A DNA stretch of 64,000 nucleotides from positions 62,001 to 126,000 of the forward strand of contig CAJOLW010000010.1 of assembly GCA_905235525.1 (NCBI GenBank), written 5' to 3'. Of the stretch, positions 18,469 to 29,819 are shown one piece after another (position 1 is the first letter of the stretch; each line of letters opens with the position of its first letter). The notes under the pieces are model-generated. The model made no database searches. It worked only from the letters and a program-made list of their open reading frames with translations, and was not told where the DNA came from. Source of the DNA: an uncultured Bacteroidaceae bacterium (GTDB taxonomy: Bacteria; Bacteroidota; Bacteroidia; Bacteroidales; Bacteroidaceae). Made by a program: the position numbers and the translations under genes.

Positions 18469-19506
18469 ATGAGCAAATTGATCAAGGTTGAGGGGTATCG
18501 ACAACTCCTTGACCCCATCCAAACGGAATTGGGCATCAAACAAATCAAGGACTTCTTTCAGGCTAACCTCTCGACGGCACTTCGTCTGCGTCGTGTGACA
18601 GCACCTTTGTTTGTGTTACGTGGATTGGGACTGAACGATGACTTGAATGGAGTGGAGCGTCCTGTCTCATTTCCTATTATGGATATGGGCGACCAGGTGG
18701 CAGAGGTCGTTCACTCGCTTGCCAAGTGGAAACGCGTGATGCTTGCCGAATACGGCATACAGCCTGGTTATGGGCTATATACCGACATGAACGCCATTCG
18801 TGGCGATGAAGAACTGGACAATACCCACTCTCTGTATGTTGACCAGTGGGATTGGTGCCGTACCATTCGTGAAGAAGACCGCAACCTCGCTTTCTTGAAA
18901 AAAATAGTGAAGGATATTTATGCTGCCATTATGCGCACGGAGTATCTGGTTTGCGAGTCTTATCCACAAATCAAACCTTTCCTTCCTGAGGAAATCCATT
19001 TCATCCATTCGGAAGAACTTTTGCAGATGTATCCTGATATGACACCTAAGGAACGTGAAGATGCCATCTGTAAGAAGTACGGGGCTGTCTTCATCATGGG
19101 CATTGGCGGTAAACTCTCCAATGGTGAAAAGCATGATGGACGCGCTCCAGACTATGATGATTGGAGCACACCTAATGAGGATGGTTATAATGGTCTGAAT
19201 GGTGACATCCTCATTTGGTATCCAGTCCTCAACCACAGCATCGAACTCAGTTCTATGGGTATCCGTGTGAACAAGGAAGCCCTTCTCCGTCAACTTGAAT
19301 TGGAAAATAAGAAAGAACGTCTCAACCTATTCTTCCATAAGAAGTTAATGAATGATGAAATACCTCTTTCTGTAGGTGGCGGAATTGGGCAGAGTCGTCT
19401 TTGCATGGTGCTTCTCCATAAAGCCCATGTAGGCGAAATCCAAGCCTCCATCTGGCCGGACGAAATGCGTGTAGAATGTGCCAAAGCGGGTATGCCGCTT
19501 ATTTGA
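18469..19506 (+). CDS. asnA: Aspartate-ammonia ligase (asparagine synthetase A)
   Basis: The 345-residue protein matches AsnA, the ammonia-dependent asparagine synthetase with a class II tRNA-synthetase fold. Conserved stretches include TAPLFVLRGLGLNDDLNGVE (about residues 41-60), LAEYGIQPGYGLYTDMNAIR, the aspartate/ATP-site region DQWDWC and the C-terminal motif VGGGIGQSRLCMVLLHKAHV. It has its own promoter and ends before a strong inverted repeat, so it is probably transcribed alone. Confidence 0.95.
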   Translation: MSKLIKVEGYRQLLDPIQTELGIKQIKDFFQANLSTALRLRRVTAPLFVLRGLGLNDDLNGVERPVSFPIMDMGDQVAEVVHSLAKWKRVMLAEYGIQPGYGLYTDMNAIRGDEELDNTHSLYVDQWDWCRTIREEDRNLAFLKKIVKDIYAAIMRTEYLVCESYPQIKPFLPEEIHFIHSEELLQMYPDMTPKEREDAICKKYGAVFIMGIGGKLSNGEKHDGRAPDYDDWSTPNEDGYNGLNGDILIWYPVLNHSIELSSMGIRVNKEALLRQLELENKKERLNLFFHKKLMNDEIPLSVGGGIGQSRLCMVLLHKAHVGEIQASIWPDEMRVECAKAGMPLI

Positions 19507-19511
19507 GATAG

Positions 19512-19597
19512 AATGGAAAGTGGGGAGTGGAAAATCCAAGTTGTAAGAGTTTGCGAATCTTAAAACAACTTGGATTTTTCACTCCCCATTTTTCATT
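19512..19597 (+). terminator. Long inverted repeat after asnA, probable terminator
   Basis: About 33 bases (19512-19544) pair with 19565-19597 with few mismatches around a 20-base loop. The element starts just after the asnA stop and ends before the next gene at 19638. Confidence 0.65.
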
Positions 19598-19637
19598 TTG
19601 TACGTTTTGTCGTATATTTGCAAAAAAATAGACTACA

Positions 19638-21002
19638 ATGGTTCCCGAAGAAGTTACAGAACAGCCAGAACGAAACTTGAAGCAATATACCCACATCCGT
19701 TTTATGGCTATCCTTCACCTTGCATATCCCATCATCATTGCTCAATTGGGTAGCATTTTGCAAGGATGGGCTGATACCATTATGGTAGGGCAGTACGGAA
19801 CACCGGAACTCTCTGCTGCAGGTTTTGTCAACAATGTGTTCAATCTCTGCCTTTATTTTCTTCTTGGTATCTCCTATGCCACCACGCCGGTTGTTGCTGC
19901 ATTTTTCAGTCAAGGTAAACATAAAGATGTTCTTCGTTCTTTCCATGAAAGTAACCTTGTCAATCTGCTCATGAGTCTTGTTGTGATGACTCTGCTTCTC
20001 ATTCTCTATCTCAACATTCACCATTTGGGGCAACCGACCGAGTTGCTTCCTCTTATCCGCCCTTATTTCATTGCTCTTTTGCTGTCTTTGCCGTTCCTGG
20101 CTCTTTTCAACTCCATGAAACAATATTCCGATGCGCTCGGCAACACGAAATCGCCCATGTGGGTGATGATAGGGAGCAACATCCTCAACCTCCTGCTTAA
20201 CTACATTTTCATCTTTGTTATAGACCTTGGACTTCTTGGTGCTGGTATAGCCACCTTTATATCCCGCGCTCTCATGCCCTTTGCTATGTGGTTGATCCTT
20301 CGGAACAAACGGCAAGCAATGGTACAGGGACAAAATGTGTCTCCTAATCGCCAAGGTGTACTCACCCTTGTTCGACTTGGCATCCCCATATCCGTTCAAC
20401 TTTGTCTCGAAGCCGGCTCCTTTAATGTGTGTGTACTCTTCATGGGATGGATTGGTGCAGCCGCCCTTGCCGCCCATCAGATTATGGGTACTGTCTGCAC
20501 CCTTGCTTTCATGGTCATCTATGGCATTGGCGCCGCAGCCGCTATCCGTATAGCCCATCACCGCGGGCTTGGTGATTGGGAAGAAGTGCGTCGCACGGCT
20601 CAAGCGGCCTTGTGTCTGTCCTTCATCATTGACGCTTTCATCGCCGTGGCTATTTGTTTGGCTGGCCACCCCATCACCCGTCTCTTCACGACCAGCCACG
20701 AAGTCGCGCTTCTTGTCCTTTCTTTTCTCCCTGCTTTTGTTTGCTATCAGATCGGTGATTGTATTCAGATCATCTATGCCAATGCCCTTCGTGCTATCGA
20801 AGATGTCCGTACCATGATGATTTATGCATTCATAGCATACATATTGGTGAGCATTCCCCTTGCTTACATCTTCGCATTCCCCCTCCATCTGGGAGCCGCA
20901 GGTATCTGGTGGTCTTTTCCCTTTGGACTTTCCACGGCTGGCATTTGTTACTATCTTCAGTTCCGTTCTCATATCAGGAAAGAACTCCAGAAACAGAAAT
21001 GA
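19638..21002 (+). CDS. MATE-family multidrug/Na+ efflux transporter
   Basis: The 454-residue protein consists of twelve hydrophobic segments in two halves. The first half shows LAYPIIIAQLGSILQGWADT (about residues 30-50) and GISYATTPVVAAFFSQG, the second LVRLGIPISVQLCLEAGSFN (about 245-265), which are the repeated MATE signatures. Such transporters export cationic drugs or metabolites in exchange for Na+ or H+. It is not in an obvious operon. A long open frame on the opposite strand is a shadow. Confidence 0.92.
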   Translation: MVPEEVTEQPERNLKQYTHIRFMAILHLAYPIIIAQLGSILQGWADTIMVGQYGTPELSAAGFVNNVFNLCLYFLLGISYATTPVVAAFFSQGKHKDVLRSFHESNLVNLLMSLVVMTLLLILYLNIHHLGQPTELLPLIRPYFIALLLSLPFLALFNSMKQYSDALGNTKSPMWVMIGSNILNLLLNYIFIFVIDLGLLGAGIATFISRALMPFAMWLILRNKRQAMVQGQNVSPNRQGVLTLVRLGIPISVQLCLEAGSFNVCVLFMGWIGAAALAAHQIMGTVCTLAFMVIYGIGAAAAIRIAHHRGLGDWEEVRRTAQAALCLSFIIDAFIAVAICLAGHPITRLFTTSHEVALLVLSFLPAFVCYQIGDCIQIIYANALRAIEDVRTMMIYAFIAYILVSIPLAYIFAFPLHLGAAGIWWSFPFGLSTAGICYYLQFRSHIRKELQKQK

Positions 21003-21123
21003 AGGTGTATGTCTTTCATTACAAAGTGACAGTTCTGTCCGATAATCATATTGAATTGAAGAAAATCTCTCTTGATTTCTTTCAAAATTTTCATGAGCCC
21101 TCGATTATTAGAAATAAAATCAT

Positions 21124-21131
21124 TATCTTTG
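21124..21131 (+). promoter_or_regulatory. -7 box (TATCTTTG) for ligA
   Basis: TATCTTTG lies 92 bases before the ligA start in an AT-rich stretch and fits TAnnTTTG; the leader has no visible structure. Confidence 0.6.
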
Positions 21132-21183
21132 TAGCCCAATGAAAGATGGTTGTTCATGTGGACACAAGTGCTTAGACTACTAA

Positions 21184-23229
<2,046 letters not shown>

Positions 23230-23264
23230 TGGATGAGAACAAAGAAATTTTCGCATAGGATGAG

Positions 23265-23329
23265 GTGTACCCGAGGGGTACGGCATACCATACCCGAGGG
23301 GTACCCGATGCCGTACCCCTCGGGTACAC
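23265..23329. repeat. Palindromic GC-rich element with three copies of TACCCGAGGGGTA
   Basis: A perfect 22-bp inverted repeat (23265-23286 with 23308-23329) encloses a third copy of the same core. It starts 36 bases after the ligA stop and could act as a terminator, but there is no T-run. A related core (TACCCCTCG) recurs at 46069-46131. Confidence 0.75.
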
Positions 23330-23429
23330 TTGTTGCATTCTGCTCTTCTCCCAATCGAACTCTACTCAAATTTTTAATGTGAGGAGTACGTTTTTTATTC
23401 CAAATTTTTCTTAAATCAAAATAAATCAG

Positions 23430-23437
23430 TACCTTTG
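23430..23437 (+). promoter_or_regulatory. -7 box (TACCTTTG) for the glycogen operon
   Basis: TACCTTTG in an AT-rich stretch, 56 bases before the glycogen synthase start. Confidence 0.65.
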
Positions 23438-23492
23438 CACCCAGAAAGAGTTTTTTAAGATAAGACGTTTTTCACTCACAAACTTGGTATTT

Positions 23493-25187
23493 ATGGCAAA
23501 AAAGACACAAGCATCCTTTAAACGGATGCCCCATTATATTTTTGAATCGAGTTGGGAGGTATGTAATAAGGTCGGTGGCATATACACGGTGTTATCTACA
23601 CGGGCGAAGACTCTGCAAGAAAAATTCACAGATAAGGTGTTTTTTATTGGTCCCGATTTCTGGGAAGGTAAGAAAAATCCGCTTTTCAAGGAACATAGGA
23701 CGTTGTTGGCAAAATGGCGGAAGTATGCGCAGGTGAAAGATGGCATTTCTTTTCGTGTGGGACGTTGGCAGGTGCCAGGCGAACCGATTGCTATTCTTGT
23801 GGATTTCAAGCCTTTTTTTGAACAACGTAATGAGATTTTCGGTTGGGCATGGGAGAATTTCAGAGTGAACTCTTTGAACTCATACGGTGATTATGATGAG
23901 AGTCTGATGTTTTCGTGGGCAGCAGGCAAGGTGGTGGAGAGTTACTATCAGTTCTTCGGACTGACGAAAGAGGACAATGTGGTTTTTCAGGCACATGAAT
24001 GGCAGACCTGTCTATCGGCATTGTATGTGAAGAAGTACGTGCCAGAGGTGGCAACCATCTTCACGACTCATGCCACGACCATCGGACGCTCCATTGCAGG
24101 TAACAACAAGCCGCTTTATGATTATCTTCCAGCCTACAATGGTGACCAGATGGCGTCAGAATTGGGGGTGGAATCAAAACACTCGGTAGAGAAACAGGCG
24201 GCGTGGAATGTGGATTGCTTTACCACTGTTAGCGAAATTACGGGTAGAGAGTGTGCCGAATTGCTGGACAAACCTGCTGACGAGATTTTGATGAATGGTT
24301 TTGAGAATGATTTTGTGCCTTCTCCAAGTGCCAAGTTTGATGAAGCAAGGAAGGCGGCACGCAAATATCTGTTGAGGATTGCCAACATTTTGATGGGCAC
24401 GCAACTGGGTGATGAGACGATCATTGTTTCGACAGGTGGGCGATATGAGTACCAGAACAAGGGCATTAACGTGTTTATTGATGCACTGAATCGACTGCGG
24501 TGGGACAATCGTTTGCAGAAAAACGTGTTGGCGTTCGTGATGGTGCCTGCATGGATGAAGGAGCCACGAATGGATTTGCAGGTGGCGCTTGCGAATAAGA
24601 AGCATAAACCAGTGGAGTATGGTGCCATTGGCGATTCACGCATCACCCATGTGCTGTATGAACCAGAGAATGACAAGGTGTTAGGGCAGTTGAACTGGCT
24701 TGACATGTATAACCGCCCGGAGGATAAGGTAAAAGTCATCTTCGTCCCTTGCTATTTGGATGGCAATGACGGCATCTTTAACAAGCACTATTACGACCTC
24801 CTCATCGGCAATGACCTGACGGTGTTCCCCTCGTATTATGAGCCTTGGGGTTATACTCCGACAGAATCGGTTGCATTCCATGTACCTTGTATCACGACGG
24901 ATTTGGCAGGATTTGGTCTTTGGGCAAATAGCCTGAAGGGTGGATACAGCGAAATTGAAGATGGCGTGAAGACTGTGCATCGTTCTGATTATAACTTTGA
25001 TGAAGTGAGTGATGGCATCCGCGACACAATTTTGAAGTTCTCGCAGATGAACAAGAAGCAGGTTGGCATGGCACGCAAGAATGCGGAGAAGGTGGCAGAG
25101 AAAGCCCTCTGGAAACATTTCATTAAGTATTACTACGAAGCATACAGTAAGGCACTTGCTATACGTGACGAGCGTTGTGCCAAATGA
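23493..25187 (+). CDS. Glycogen synthase (GT3-like)
   Basis: From ATG at 23493 the product has 564 residues (the frame opens three codons earlier at a TTG). It begins with the GT3-like signature FESSWEVCNKVGGIYTVLST, has the FQAHEWQTCLSALYVKKYVP acceptor region (about residues 165-185) and the C-terminal nucleotide-sugar part with PSYYEPWGYTPTESVAFHVP (about 445-465), whose two Glu residues are the expected catalytic pair. In Bacteroidales this type of synthase is encoded next to an alpha-glucan phosphorylase, as here, 41 bases upstream of it. The pair builds and breaks down storage glycogen. Confidence 0.92.
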   Translation: MAKKTQASFKRMPHYIFESSWEVCNKVGGIYTVLSTRAKTLQEKFTDKVFFIGPDFWEGKKNPLFKEHRTLLAKWRKYAQVKDGISFRVGRWQVPGEPIAILVDFKPFFEQRNEIFGWAWENFRVNSLNSYGDYDESLMFSWAAGKVVESYYQFFGLTKEDNVVFQAHEWQTCLSALYVKKYVPEVATIFTTHATTIGRSIAGNNKPLYDYLPAYNGDQMASELGVESKHSVEKQAAWNVDCFTTVSEITGRECAELLDKPADEILMNGFENDFVPSPSAKFDEARKAARKYLLRIANILMGTQLGDETIIVSTGGRYEYQNKGINVFIDALNRLRWDNRLQKNVLAFVMVPAWMKEPRMDLQVALANKKHKPVEYGAIGDSRITHVLYEPENDKVLGQLNWLDMYNRPEDKVKVIFVPCYLDGNDGIFNKHYYDLLIGNDLTVFPSYYEPWGYTPTESVAFHVPCITTDLAGFGLWANSLKGGYSEIEDGVKTVHRSDYNFDEVSDGIRDTILKFSQMNKKQVGMARKNAEKVAEKALWKHFIKYYYEAYSKALAIRDERCAK

Positions 25188-25228
25188 TGAATATGAAAGA
25201 TTAATAATATAATCAATATTATAAGGCT

Positions 25229-27796
25229 ATGAGAATTCAAGCAAGCAACGCCAATATTCCTAATTGGCGCGAGATTAGTGTTAGATCGTCAGTTCCGGCG
25301 GCTCTTGAGCCATTGAATGAAATTGCTCACAATATGTGGTGGGCATGGAACAATGAAGTTGGTCATATCTTCAATGATATGGATACGAAACTTTGGCATG
25401 AGGTTCAGAAGAACCCAGTACTGTTTCTTGGTAGAATGAACTACGAGAAACTGGAGAAGATTTTGGAAGATAAGAAACTCGTTGAGCGCATCAACAATGT
25501 ATATAAAGAGTTCCGTGCTTACATGGATGTGGAACCGGACAAGAAGCGTCCATCTGTGGCATACCTCTGCATGGAATATGGATTGAACAACGTATTGAAA
25601 ATATATTCTGGTGGTCTCGGCATCTTGGCAGGTGACTATGTGAAAGAGGCTTCTGACTCTAACATCGACTTCTGTGCCGTTGGTTTCCTCTATCGCTATG
25701 GTTACTTCACTCAGACACTCTCCATGGAGGGTCAGCAGGTGGCTAACTATGAGGCTCAGGTGTTCCCAACTCTGCCTATCGAACGTGAGATGGATGCTGA
25801 AGGTAATCAGGTGGTTATCGATGTACCTTACAACAACTATACAGTTCATGCACTTGTTTGGCGTGTGAATGTGGGTCGTGTGAAACTCTATCTGCTTGAT
25901 ACTGATAATGACATGAACTCCGAGTATGACCGTTCCATCACTCACGCCCTCTATGGCGGTGACTGGGAGAACCGTTTGAAGCAGGAGATTCTGCTTGGTA
26001 TTGGTGGTGTTCTGTTGCTCAATAAGTTGGGAATCAAAAAGGATATCATTCACTGTAACGAAGGTCATGCTGCCCTTGCCAATGTACAGCGCTTGGCGGA
26101 ATATGTGGAGAGTGGTCTGAGTTTCAACGAAGCATTGGAAGTGGTTCGTACTTCTTCGCTTTATACTGTTCACACTCCTGTACCTGCAGGTCACGACTAT
26201 TTCGACGAAGGTCTTTTCGGCAAGTATATGGGTCAGTATCCAGAGAAACTCGGCATCACATGGGATGACTTCATGGGTATGGGACGTGTGAATCCTGATG
26301 ACAAGGGTGAACGTTTCTGCATGTCCACGTTCGCTTGCAATACCTCTTCGTGGGTGAACGGTGTGAGTTGGTTGCATGGCAAGGTGTCAAAAGAAATGTT
26401 CAATGGCATTTGGAAGGGCTATTTCCCTGAGGAACTGGACAATGTAGGCTATGTGACCAATGGTGTGCACATGCCCACATGGACGGCTTCGGAATGGAAG
26501 GCGCTCTATGCTAAGTCTTTCGACAAGTCTTTCCTTTCAGACCAATCTAATGAGAAAATTTGGGAGGCCATCTACAATGTGCCAGACCAGGAGATTTGGA
26601 ACACACGCTTGGCTTTGAAGGCTAAGTTGATTGACTATATTAAGAAGGCATTTAAGGAGGATTGGCTCAAGCATCAAGGTGATCCATCACGCATTATGTC
26701 GATTGTGGACAAAATCAATCCTAACGCATTGACTATTGGTTTCGCTCGTCGCTTTGCCACATACAAGCGTGCTCACCTCCTCTTCAGCGACCTTGACCGC
26801 TTGGCTAAGATTGTGAACAATCCTAACTATCCTGTGCAGTTCCTCTTTGCAGGAAAGGCTCATCCAGCCGACGGTGCAGGTCAGGGACTCATCAAGAGAA
26901 TTTACGAAATTAGCCGTCGTCCAGAGTTTTTGGGTAAGATTATCTTCTTGGAGAACTACGACATGAAATTGGCTCATCGTCTTGTAACAGGTGTGGACAT
27001 CTGGATGAACACTCCTACACGTCCATTGGAGGCTTCTGGTACATCAGGCGAGAAAGCGCTGATGAATGGTGTCGTTAACCTTTCTGTGCTTGATGGATGG
27101 TGGCTTGAAGGCTATCGTGAAGGTGCAGGATGGGCACTGACGGATAAGCGCACCTTCCAGAATCAGGATCAACAAGACCAACTTGATGCTGCCACGATCT
27201 ATTCATTGCTCGAGAATGACATCTTGCCACTTTACTATGCTCGTAATTCCAAGGGCTATTCAGAAGGCTGGATTCAAACGGTCAAGAATTCTATTGCAAA
27301 GATTGCGCCTCACTACACGATGAAGCGTCAACTCGATGATTACTTCACGAAGTTCTATTGTCCATTGGCAGAACGTCGCAAGGCACTTTTTGCTGACAAC
27401 TTCAAGAAGGCGAAGGATATTGCTGCATGGAAAGAACTCATTGCATCACGTTGGAATAACATCAATGTCGTTTCCTATGAGAAGGAAGAGGATATGCTTA
27501 AGGGTGATGTTCTCTCTGGTAAGAAGTATCATATTAAGTATGTTATTGATGAACAAGGACTGGATGATGCTATCGGATTAGAACTTGTTACCATCTACCG
27601 TGATGATGAAGGTCGTGACCATATTGCACAGGTGGATCCATTTGAGGTGACCAAACGTGAGGGAAATCTTTATACTTTCGAAGGTTCTCACGTTATTCCT
27701 ACCGCTGGTAGTTTCAGGGTTGCATACCGCATGTATCCTAAGAATGCCGACCTGCCGCATCGTCAGGACTTTTGCTACGTGAAATGGTTCAACTAA
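25229..27796 (+). CDS. glgP: Alpha-glucan (glycogen) phosphorylase
   Basis: The 855-residue enzyme releases glucose 1-phosphate from glycogen. Seen are the N-terminal domain with [20 protein letters not shown] and [16 protein letters not shown], the active-site region [14 protein letters not shown], and the pyridoxal-phosphate region [20 protein letters not shown] (Lys binds PLP; about residues 605-625), followed by DGWWLEGY. The length and the 'alpha-glucan family' N-terminus are like other Bacteroidetes homologues. It is co-transcribed with glycogen synthase. Confidence 0.95.
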   Translation: MRIQASNANIPNWREISVRSSVPAALEPLNEIAHNMWWAWNNEVGHIFNDMDTKLWHEVQKNPVLFLGRMNYEKLEKILEDKKLVERINNVYKEFRAYMDVEPDKKRPSVAYLCMEYGLNNVLKIYSGGLGILAGDYVKEASDSNIDFCAVGFLYRYGYFTQTLSMEGQQVANYEAQVFPTLPIEREMDAEGNQVVIDVPYNNYTVHALVWRVNVGRVKLYLLDTDNDMNSEYDRSITHALYGGDWENRLKQEILLGIGGVLLLNKLGIKKDIIHCNEGHAALANVQRLAEYVESGLSFNEALEVVRTSSLYTVHTPVPAGHDYFDEGLFGKYMGQYPEKLGITWDDFMGMGRVNPDDKGERFCMSTFACNTSSWVNGVSWLHGKVSKEMFNGIWKGYFPEELDNVGYVTNGVHMPTWTASEWKALYAKSFDKSFLSDQSNEKIWEAIYNVPDQEIWNTRLALKAKLIDYIKKAFKEDWLKHQGDPSRIMSIVDKINPNALTIGFARRFATYKRAHLLFSDLDRLAKIVNNPNYPVQFLFAGKAHPADGAGQGLIKRIYEISRRPEFLGKIIFLENYDMKLAHRLVTGVDIWMNTPTRPLEASGTSGEKALMNGVVNLSVLDGWWLEGYREGAGWALTDKRTFQNQDQQDQLDAATIYSLLENDILPLYYARNSKGYSEGWIQTVKNSIAKIAPHYTMKRQLDDYFTKFYCPLAERRKALFADNFKKAKDIAAWKELIASRWNNINVVSYEKEEDMLKGDVLSGKKYHIKYVIDEQGLDDAIGLELVTIYRDDEGRDHIAQVDPFEVTKREGNLYTFEGSHVIPTAGSFRVAYRMYPKNADLPHRQDFCYVKWFN

Positions 27797-27891
27797 TTAA
27801 CTCAAAAACTAAGAACTAAAAGTTAAGAGTGTAAGTTACCGATTGCTCGGGTGTGACTTGGGTGCTTTTAATATTTAGTTTCTGATTTGAT

Positions 27892-29136
27892 ATGAAAAAG
27901 ATTCTTATACTTTTAGTTTTTAGTTTTTTGTTTTTCGTTTCATACGCTCAGCCCTATAGACGGACTGGTGTTGTTAAATCCTACCGCACCTGCATGAAGG
28001 ACAAAAACTTCGCGCAGGCGCGGCAGGTTCTTTCTGATGCTATTCATCAGCATCCAGAAGCGGCGGCTGATGCCCGACTCTATCGCTACAAACTTGATGC
28101 TCTCAACGAACTTATCGGTAACGAAAATCGAAAGATTTACCTCAATTCAAAGCCCGACACATTAAGTTTCTTCAAATACATCTACGAATTGTACGAAACG
28201 GGACTCCAATGTGACAGTGTTGAGAAGTTGGCTCTTGCAGCAAGGCAAGCAGAAGGAAAAAAGGCTGTACCCAAATTGCGTGGCGGTGTGGGGCAGACAT
28301 TACTTCCTTATCGGAAGAACTTGTTTAATGCCGGTAAGTATTATTATACGAAAAAATCATACGCCGACGCCTTCCGCTTTTTTGAGATGTATTTGAAGAC
28401 CAAAACGTCTGATCTTTTTTATGACACGAAAGGATATTCAATGTTGGCAGATCCCGATGACAAGGTGGAAGCATCAGTGCTCACAACTTTAAGTGCATAC
28501 GGTTCGAGTAACTATTCAGGAGTGATGGATTATCTGTCAGAAAGTCTGAAAGATGAGAGTCTTCGTCCACAATTGCTGGAAATTGGTACAAAGACTACTG
28601 CTGAACTGTCTGACACGACCCAAATGGTGCAGTTTTTGGAACAAGGTTTCGAGGTCTATCCCGATGTTGAATATTTCTATGTCACCTTGGTCAAATACTA
28701 TAATGAAAAGGGACAATACGACTTAGCGCTGCAGAAAGTGCAGCGCATGACATCGCTTTATCCTCAACGGCGCGATTGTTGGTACATGGCAGGTACAGAA
28801 CTTGTTTTACTTAATCGCTATGATGAAGCCCTCCAATCTTTCCAGCAATGTGTGGACATCAAGGCTGATGACGCCGAAGCGTGGGCATCTATCGGTAACA
28901 TTTATCTGCATCAAGCCCATGTGGCGTACGAAAATTTCAACTTGCCAAAATCAAATCCTTCCTATACTAAACAAAAAAATGCCATAACCCAACTTTACCG
29001 CCAAGCATGCAATGCTTTTGAGCAATCGCGCAAATTTGATGAAGTCAATACAGCCCTTTGGCTCGAGGGACTTCGTGAAACATATTTCAAGTTGAACAGG
29101 GGCAAATCCCTCAATTCTTTGGAGAAATATAAGTGA
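27892..29136 (+). CDS. Secreted TPR protein, 414 aa
   Basis: A signal peptide (ILILLVFSFLFFVSYAQ) is followed by TPR-like repeats. The clearest are YYTKKSYADAFRFFEMYLKT (about 150-170), KGQYDLALQKVQRMTSLYPQ and LNRYDEALQSFQQCVDIKAD (about 270-325). The protein probably resides in the periplasm or on the surface as a protein-protein scaffold. It follows glgP by 95 bases, which include an imperfect inverted repeat, so co-transcription is uncertain. Confidence 0.8.
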   Translation: MKKILILLVFSFLFFVSYAQPYRRTGVVKSYRTCMKDKNFAQARQVLSDAIHQHPEAAADARLYRYKLDALNELIGNENRKIYLNSKPDTLSFFKYIYELYETGLQCDSVEKLALAARQAEGKKAVPKLRGGVGQTLLPYRKNLFNAGKYYYTKKSYADAFRFFEMYLKTKTSDLFYDTKGYSMLADPDDKVEASVLTTLSAYGSSNYSGVMDYLSESLKDESLRPQLLEIGTKTTAELSDTTQMVQFLEQGFEVYPDVEYFYVTLVKYYNEKGQYDLALQKVQRMTSLYPQRRDCWYMAGTELVLLNRYDEALQSFQQCVDIKADDAEAWASIGNIYLHQAHVAYENFNLPKSNPSYTKQKNAITQLYRQACNAFEQSRKFDEVNTALWLEGLRETYFKLNRGKSLNSLEKYK

Positions 29137-29239
29137 GTCAACCTTATGAATGTGACATTCTTGCAACAGATGGTAAAAGTGAGAATGTCATCATAAAAGG
29201 CGGAAAAAATGAGGTTTGTTGAACAAAAATCATTTTTTT

Positions 29240-29271
29240 TTTGCTTTTCTTTTTAATATTGTATATCTTTG
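29240..29271 (+). promoter_or_regulatory. Promoter for ftsK
   Basis: TTTG (29240-29243) and TATCTTTG (29264-29271) are separated by 20 bases, an exact match to the Bacteroidetes consensus, 77 bases before the ftsK start. Confidence 0.75.
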
Positions 29272-29348
29272 CAAAACTTTCTAATTGATAACACTTTGGA
29301 GAATTGGGGTGCTGAAAAATCTTACAAATGAAGTTTTTAAGTTGAAAG

Positions 29349-29819
29349 ATGGCAAATCATAAGGCAAAATCTAAAAGTAAGAAGAACAACAAATACGCTG
29401 CGGCTCAGAAGGAGAAGTTGTCAGCGAGTGATTTTTTCATCGGCTTTGGTAAATGGGAGACTTTCTCTTTCTGCGTGGGCTTGCTGATTGGTGTGGTCGC
29501 CCTCTTTATGTTGGTGGCTTTTGTTTCTTACCTCTTTACGGGTGAGGCAGATTATAGTTTGTTGGAGAGCCATACAGACCCCTTGAACTCTGGATTGCGC
29601 TATAGGAATGTATGTGGTTCATGGGGAGCCATCGTGGCATTTTTCTTCTTGAATGATTTGTTTGGGTTGGCTTCGTTCATTATTCCTCCTTATCTGATTA
29701 ATGCGAATGATGCGCATCTTCAAGTTCACCTTGTTGAGAAAGTTTATTCTTTTCACGGTGTTGATGCTGTGGACAAGTGTGTTCCTTGCTGCATTCGGTT
29801 ATTTGTTCCCCTATTTTGA
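29349..29819 (+). CDS. ftsK: FtsK, N-terminal membrane fragment (frameshifted)
   Basis: This frame encodes the start of FtsK: a basic N-terminus (KAKSKSKKNNKYAAAQ), first membrane helix (FCVGLLIGVVALFMLVAFV, about residues 40-58), an outer loop, and the second helix (VAFFFLNDLFGLASFIIPPY, about 95-115). After PPYLIN the sequence turns into out-of-frame noise and stops at 29819. The third and fourth helices are encoded in the next frame from 29701, so the reading frame changes at about 29695-29705. Confidence 0.85.
   Translation: MANHKAKSKSKKNNKYAAAQKEKLSASDFFIGFGKWETFSFCVGLLIGVVALFMLVAFVSYLFTGEADYSLLESHTDPLNSGLRYRNVCGSWGAIVAFFFLNDLFGLASFIIPPYLINANDAHLQVHLVEKVYSFHGVDAVDKCVPCCIRLFVPLF

Noticed and set aside
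19593-20972. Long open frame of 459 codons on the minus strand opposite the MATE gene
   Set aside because: The predicted protein has low-complexity charged composition with no signal or domain; the plus-strand MATE protein is clearly real.
23265-23329. Palindromes as a riboswitch
   Set aside because: Lies after a gene end, consists of simple inverted repeats, and matches no known aptamer layout.
25289-26377. 362-codon minus-strand frame inside glgP
   Set aside because: Codon-reversal shadow of glgP, rich in His, Thr and Ile; no start context or domain.
29690-29710. Programmed ribosomal frameshift in ftsK
   Set aside because: No slippery heptamer or downstream pseudoknot is visible, and several other genes show the same kind of break.
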